From Thiomargarita sp. (GTDB lineage: Bacteria > Pseudomonadota > Gammaproteobacteria > Beggiatoales > Beggiatoaceae), in the NCBI GenBank assembly GCA_030635005.1, contig DAOVZS010000084.1:1-8437 (forward strand): 8,437 bases of DNA. Direction: 5' to 3'. The notes beneath the pieces are model-generated. The model ran no database searches. It saw only the letters and a list, made by a program, of their open reading frames with translations, and had not been told where the DNA came from. This document shows, in pieces, positions 6,690 to 8,437 of the stretch (the stretch's first letter is position 1; each line of letters begins with the position of its first letter). A program made the position numbers and the translations under genes.

Positions 6690-6698
6690 ATTATAGCA
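6690..6698 (-). promoter_or_regulatory. Extended -10 promoter for the hslV operon
   Basis: The minus strand reads TGCTATAAT, a perfect extended -10 box (TGnTATAAT), 35 bp upstream of the hslV start. That predicts a transcript start near 6683 and a leader of about 29 nt. A matching -35 would fall at about 6713-6718, at the purL start codon, and is poor (ATAAAG), as is common for extended -10 promoters. No heat-shock sigma-32 pattern (CTTGAA then CCCCATnT) is recognisable. This is inferred from sequence only. Confidence 0.5.
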
Positions 6699-6716
6699 AA
6701 TAATAAGAGGTACTTT

Positions 6717-8437
6717 ATGTATTACACGGGTGGTTCTGCGCTTTCAACATTTCGTCGTGAAAAACTGTTTAAAATCGTACCCACGACACTGGATGCTCAC
6801 TATGTATATTTTGTTGATTTAGCACGTACATTGTCAGAAAGTGAAGAAAAACAATTACGAGCTTTATTACCCAATCACAGTACAACACAGTTGCATTTAC
6901 AAAAGGGGACATATTTTTTAGTCATCCCCCGTACACTATCACCTTGGTCTTCTAAAGCGACAGATATTGCAACCGTGTGTGGTTTATCAGCAGTAAAACG
7001 AATAGAACGTGGCGTTGTATGGCATACCCATACGTCACAACTCATCCCCTTTATTCATGATCGCATGACAGAACAGCTGTTGTCAGACTTTACACAAGCA
7101 GAATCGACGCTGTTTAGTGTCTCTAAACCACGTGTTAATTTTTTAACACCTGACAAACAAGGCTTGATCACCGCCAATAAAGAATATGGCTTAGCCTTAT
7201 CAGCAGGTGAAATGGATTATTTAGTCACCGCTTTAAAACGTTATCCGACATTGGTTGAATTAATGATGTTTGCTCAAGCCAATTCTGAACATTGTCGCCA
7301 TAAAATTTTTAATGCAGATTGGGTGATTGATGGACAAAAGCAAACGATGTCATTATTTCAAATGATACGTCATACCCATGAACAATATCCCGGAAACGTA
7401 CTGTCAGCGTATCATGACAATTCTGCTGTCATGAAAGGCGATAAAGACACCGCAATTTTGATGAAAGTTGAAACACACAATCATCCTACCGCTATTTCTC
7501 CTTTTCCAGGGGCAGCCACGGGCTCAGGCGGTGAAATTCGTGATGAGGGGGCGACAGGACGGGGATCTAAGCCTAAAGCAGGTTTAATAGGTTTTTCCGT
7601 GTCACACTTACGTATCCCTAATGCACTTCAAGCATGGGAAACCCCTTATGATACGCCTGAACGTATGGCGACTGCCTTGCAAATCATGTTAGAAGCCCCT
7701 ATTGGTGCGAGTGCATTTAACAATGAATTTGGTCGACCCGCAATATGTGGTTATTTTCGCAGTTTTGAAATGGATGTGAATGGACGGCGACGTGGTTATC
7801 ATAAACCTATTATGTTGGCAGGTGGAACGGGTAGTATTCGTCCCAGTCACATTCAAAAAAATAAAATTCCGCCTGAAAGCCTATTAATCGTTTTAGGCGG
7901 ACCTGCTATGTTAATTGGCTTAGGAGGAGGGGCAGCCTCATCAATGGCCTCGGGACACAGTAGTAGTGAATTAGATTTTGCCTCAGTACAACGCGGAAAT
8001 CCTGAAATGCAACGACGGTGTCAAGAAGTCATAGATGCATGTTGGCGCATGGGCACTGATAATCCTATTATTTCTATCCATGATGTCGGGGCTGGCGGAT
8101 TGTCTAATGCCTTACCCGAATTAATTAAAGATGGCGGTTGTGGGGGAAAAATTGTATTAAGTGCTATTCCTTCTGCTGATCCTAGCCTATCCCCCATGGA
8201 AATTTGGTGTAATGAAGCACAAGAGCGTTACGTGCTCGCCATTGATAAAGCACACTTATCATTATTTACCAGTTTCACCGAGAGAGAACGGTGTCCTTAT
8301 GCAGTGGTGGGGGAAACAACACAAGCCCAACATTTGTCTCTTTCTGATGATTTAATTGATATGCCCTTATCAGTCTTATTGGGTAATCCGCCTAAAATGT
8401 GTCGTGATGTCATATCATCAAAACACTTAATGCCACC
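6717..8437 (+). CDS. purL: Phosphoribosylformylglycinamidine synthase PurL (partial, 5' part)
   Basis: PurL (FGAM synthetase) makes FGAM from FGAR, glutamine and ATP, the fourth step of de novo purine synthesis. The first 573 residues are present and the frame is open to the window edge. The gene continues beyond it; the E. coli protein has about 1295 residues, with a C-terminal glutaminase. Visible in order are the PurS-like N-terminal domain (about 1-145, with [11 protein letters not shown] at 75-85), the linker (about 150-180) and the first AIR-synthase-like half. That half carries [18 protein letters not shown] (185-202), [18 protein letters not shown] (252-269), [15 protein letters not shown] (269-283) and FNNEFGRP (334-341). 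Further on are [20 protein letters not shown] (394-413), [14 protein letters not shown] (455-468) and [14 protein letters not shown] (495-508). The ATG at 6717 has AAGAGG 6 nt upstream and aligns with the E. coli N terminus. Between VMKG and ILMKVETHN the loop is about 18 residues shorter than in E. coli. Transcription diverges from hslV. Confidence 0.97.
   Translation, partial: MYYTGGSALSTFRREKLFKIVPTTLDAHYVYFVDLARTLSESEEKQLRALLPNHSTTQLHLQKGTYFLVIPRTLSPWSSKATDIATVCGLSAVKRIERGVVWHTHTSQLIPFIHDRMTEQLLSDFTQAESTLFSVSKPRVNFLTPDKQGLITANKEYGLALSAGEMDYLVTALKRYPTLVELMMFAQANSEHCRHKIFNADWVIDGQKQTMSLFQMIRHTHEQYPGNVLSAYHDNSAVMKGDKDTAILMKVETHNHPTAISPFPGAATGSGGEIRDEGATGRGSKPKAGLIGFSVSHLRIPNALQAWETPYDTPERMATALQIMLEAPIGASAFNNEFGRPAICGYFRSFEMDVNGRRRGYHKPIMLAGGTGSIRPSHIQKNKIPPESLLIVLGGPAMLIGLGGGAASSMASGHSSSELDFASVQRGNPEMQRRCQEVIDACWRMGTDNPIISIHDVGAGGLSNALPELIKDGGCGGKIVLSAIPSADPSLSPMEIWCNEAQERYVLAIDKAHLSLFTSFTERERCPYAVVGETTQAQHLSLSDDLIDMPLSVLLGNPPKMCRDVISSKHLMP

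Noticed and set aside
7431..7457. Frameshift in purL at the short loop
   Set aside because: The frame is continuous and conserved residues flank both sides, so the gap is an in-frame length change.
8161..8355. 64-codon open frame inside purL
   Set aside because: Lies in another frame of well-conserved PurL coding sequence.

Overview
This window reads as chromosomal DNA from an AT-rich gammaproteobacterium. The evidence is the set of close homologues of the E. coli/Pseudomonas proteins HslV, HslU, UbiE, UbiJ, UbiB and a large single-chain PurL. The UbiE-UbiJ-UbiB ubiquinone set in particular is proteobacterial. A Thiotrichales/Beggiatoa-like source would fit the base composition and the repeat-rich flank, but this is only a guess.

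Left flank (1-329). There is no intact gene here. A decayed 3' fragment of what looks like a large restriction-type helicase (about 26-205) is followed by REP-like palindromes. Four compact hairpins lie within about 170 bp. An isolated modB (330-1007, +) follows. It encodes a molybdate ABC-transporter permease with no modA upstream and no modC downstream. Its 3' end overlaps the convergent ubiB by 29 bp.

Central block (979-6654, all on the minus strand). In transcription order the genes are hslV, hslU, a DUF971 gene, ubiE, an RDD-family membrane protein gene, ubiJ and ubiB. Four of the six junctions are 4-bp stop/start overlaps (hslV/hslU, ubiE/RDD, RDD/ubiJ, ubiJ/ubiB). The other two gaps are 20 and 44 bp. 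It therefore looks like one seven-gene operon. It joins an ATP-dependent protease (HslUV) to the aerobic ubiquinone pathway: UbiE is the C-methyltransferase, UbiJ the SCP2-type lipid-binding scaffold and UbiB the atypical kinase/ATPase. The unexpected member is the RDD protein between ubiE and ubiJ. A perfect 8-bp hairpin carries the ubiE Shine-Dalgarno sequence in its 3' arm.

Right flank. A 62-bp divergent intergenic region separates hslV from purL (6717 to the window edge, +, partial), which encodes FGAM synthetase of purine biosynthesis. This PurL lacks about 18 residues of a loop just before the conserved [18 protein letters not shown] region.

Most of the window is housekeeping. I see no clear new defence or mobile system. 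The best leads are the RDD gene inserted into the ubi operon, the SD-masking hairpin, the UbiB missing its second C-terminal membrane helix, the orphan modB, and the remnant/palindrome region at the left.
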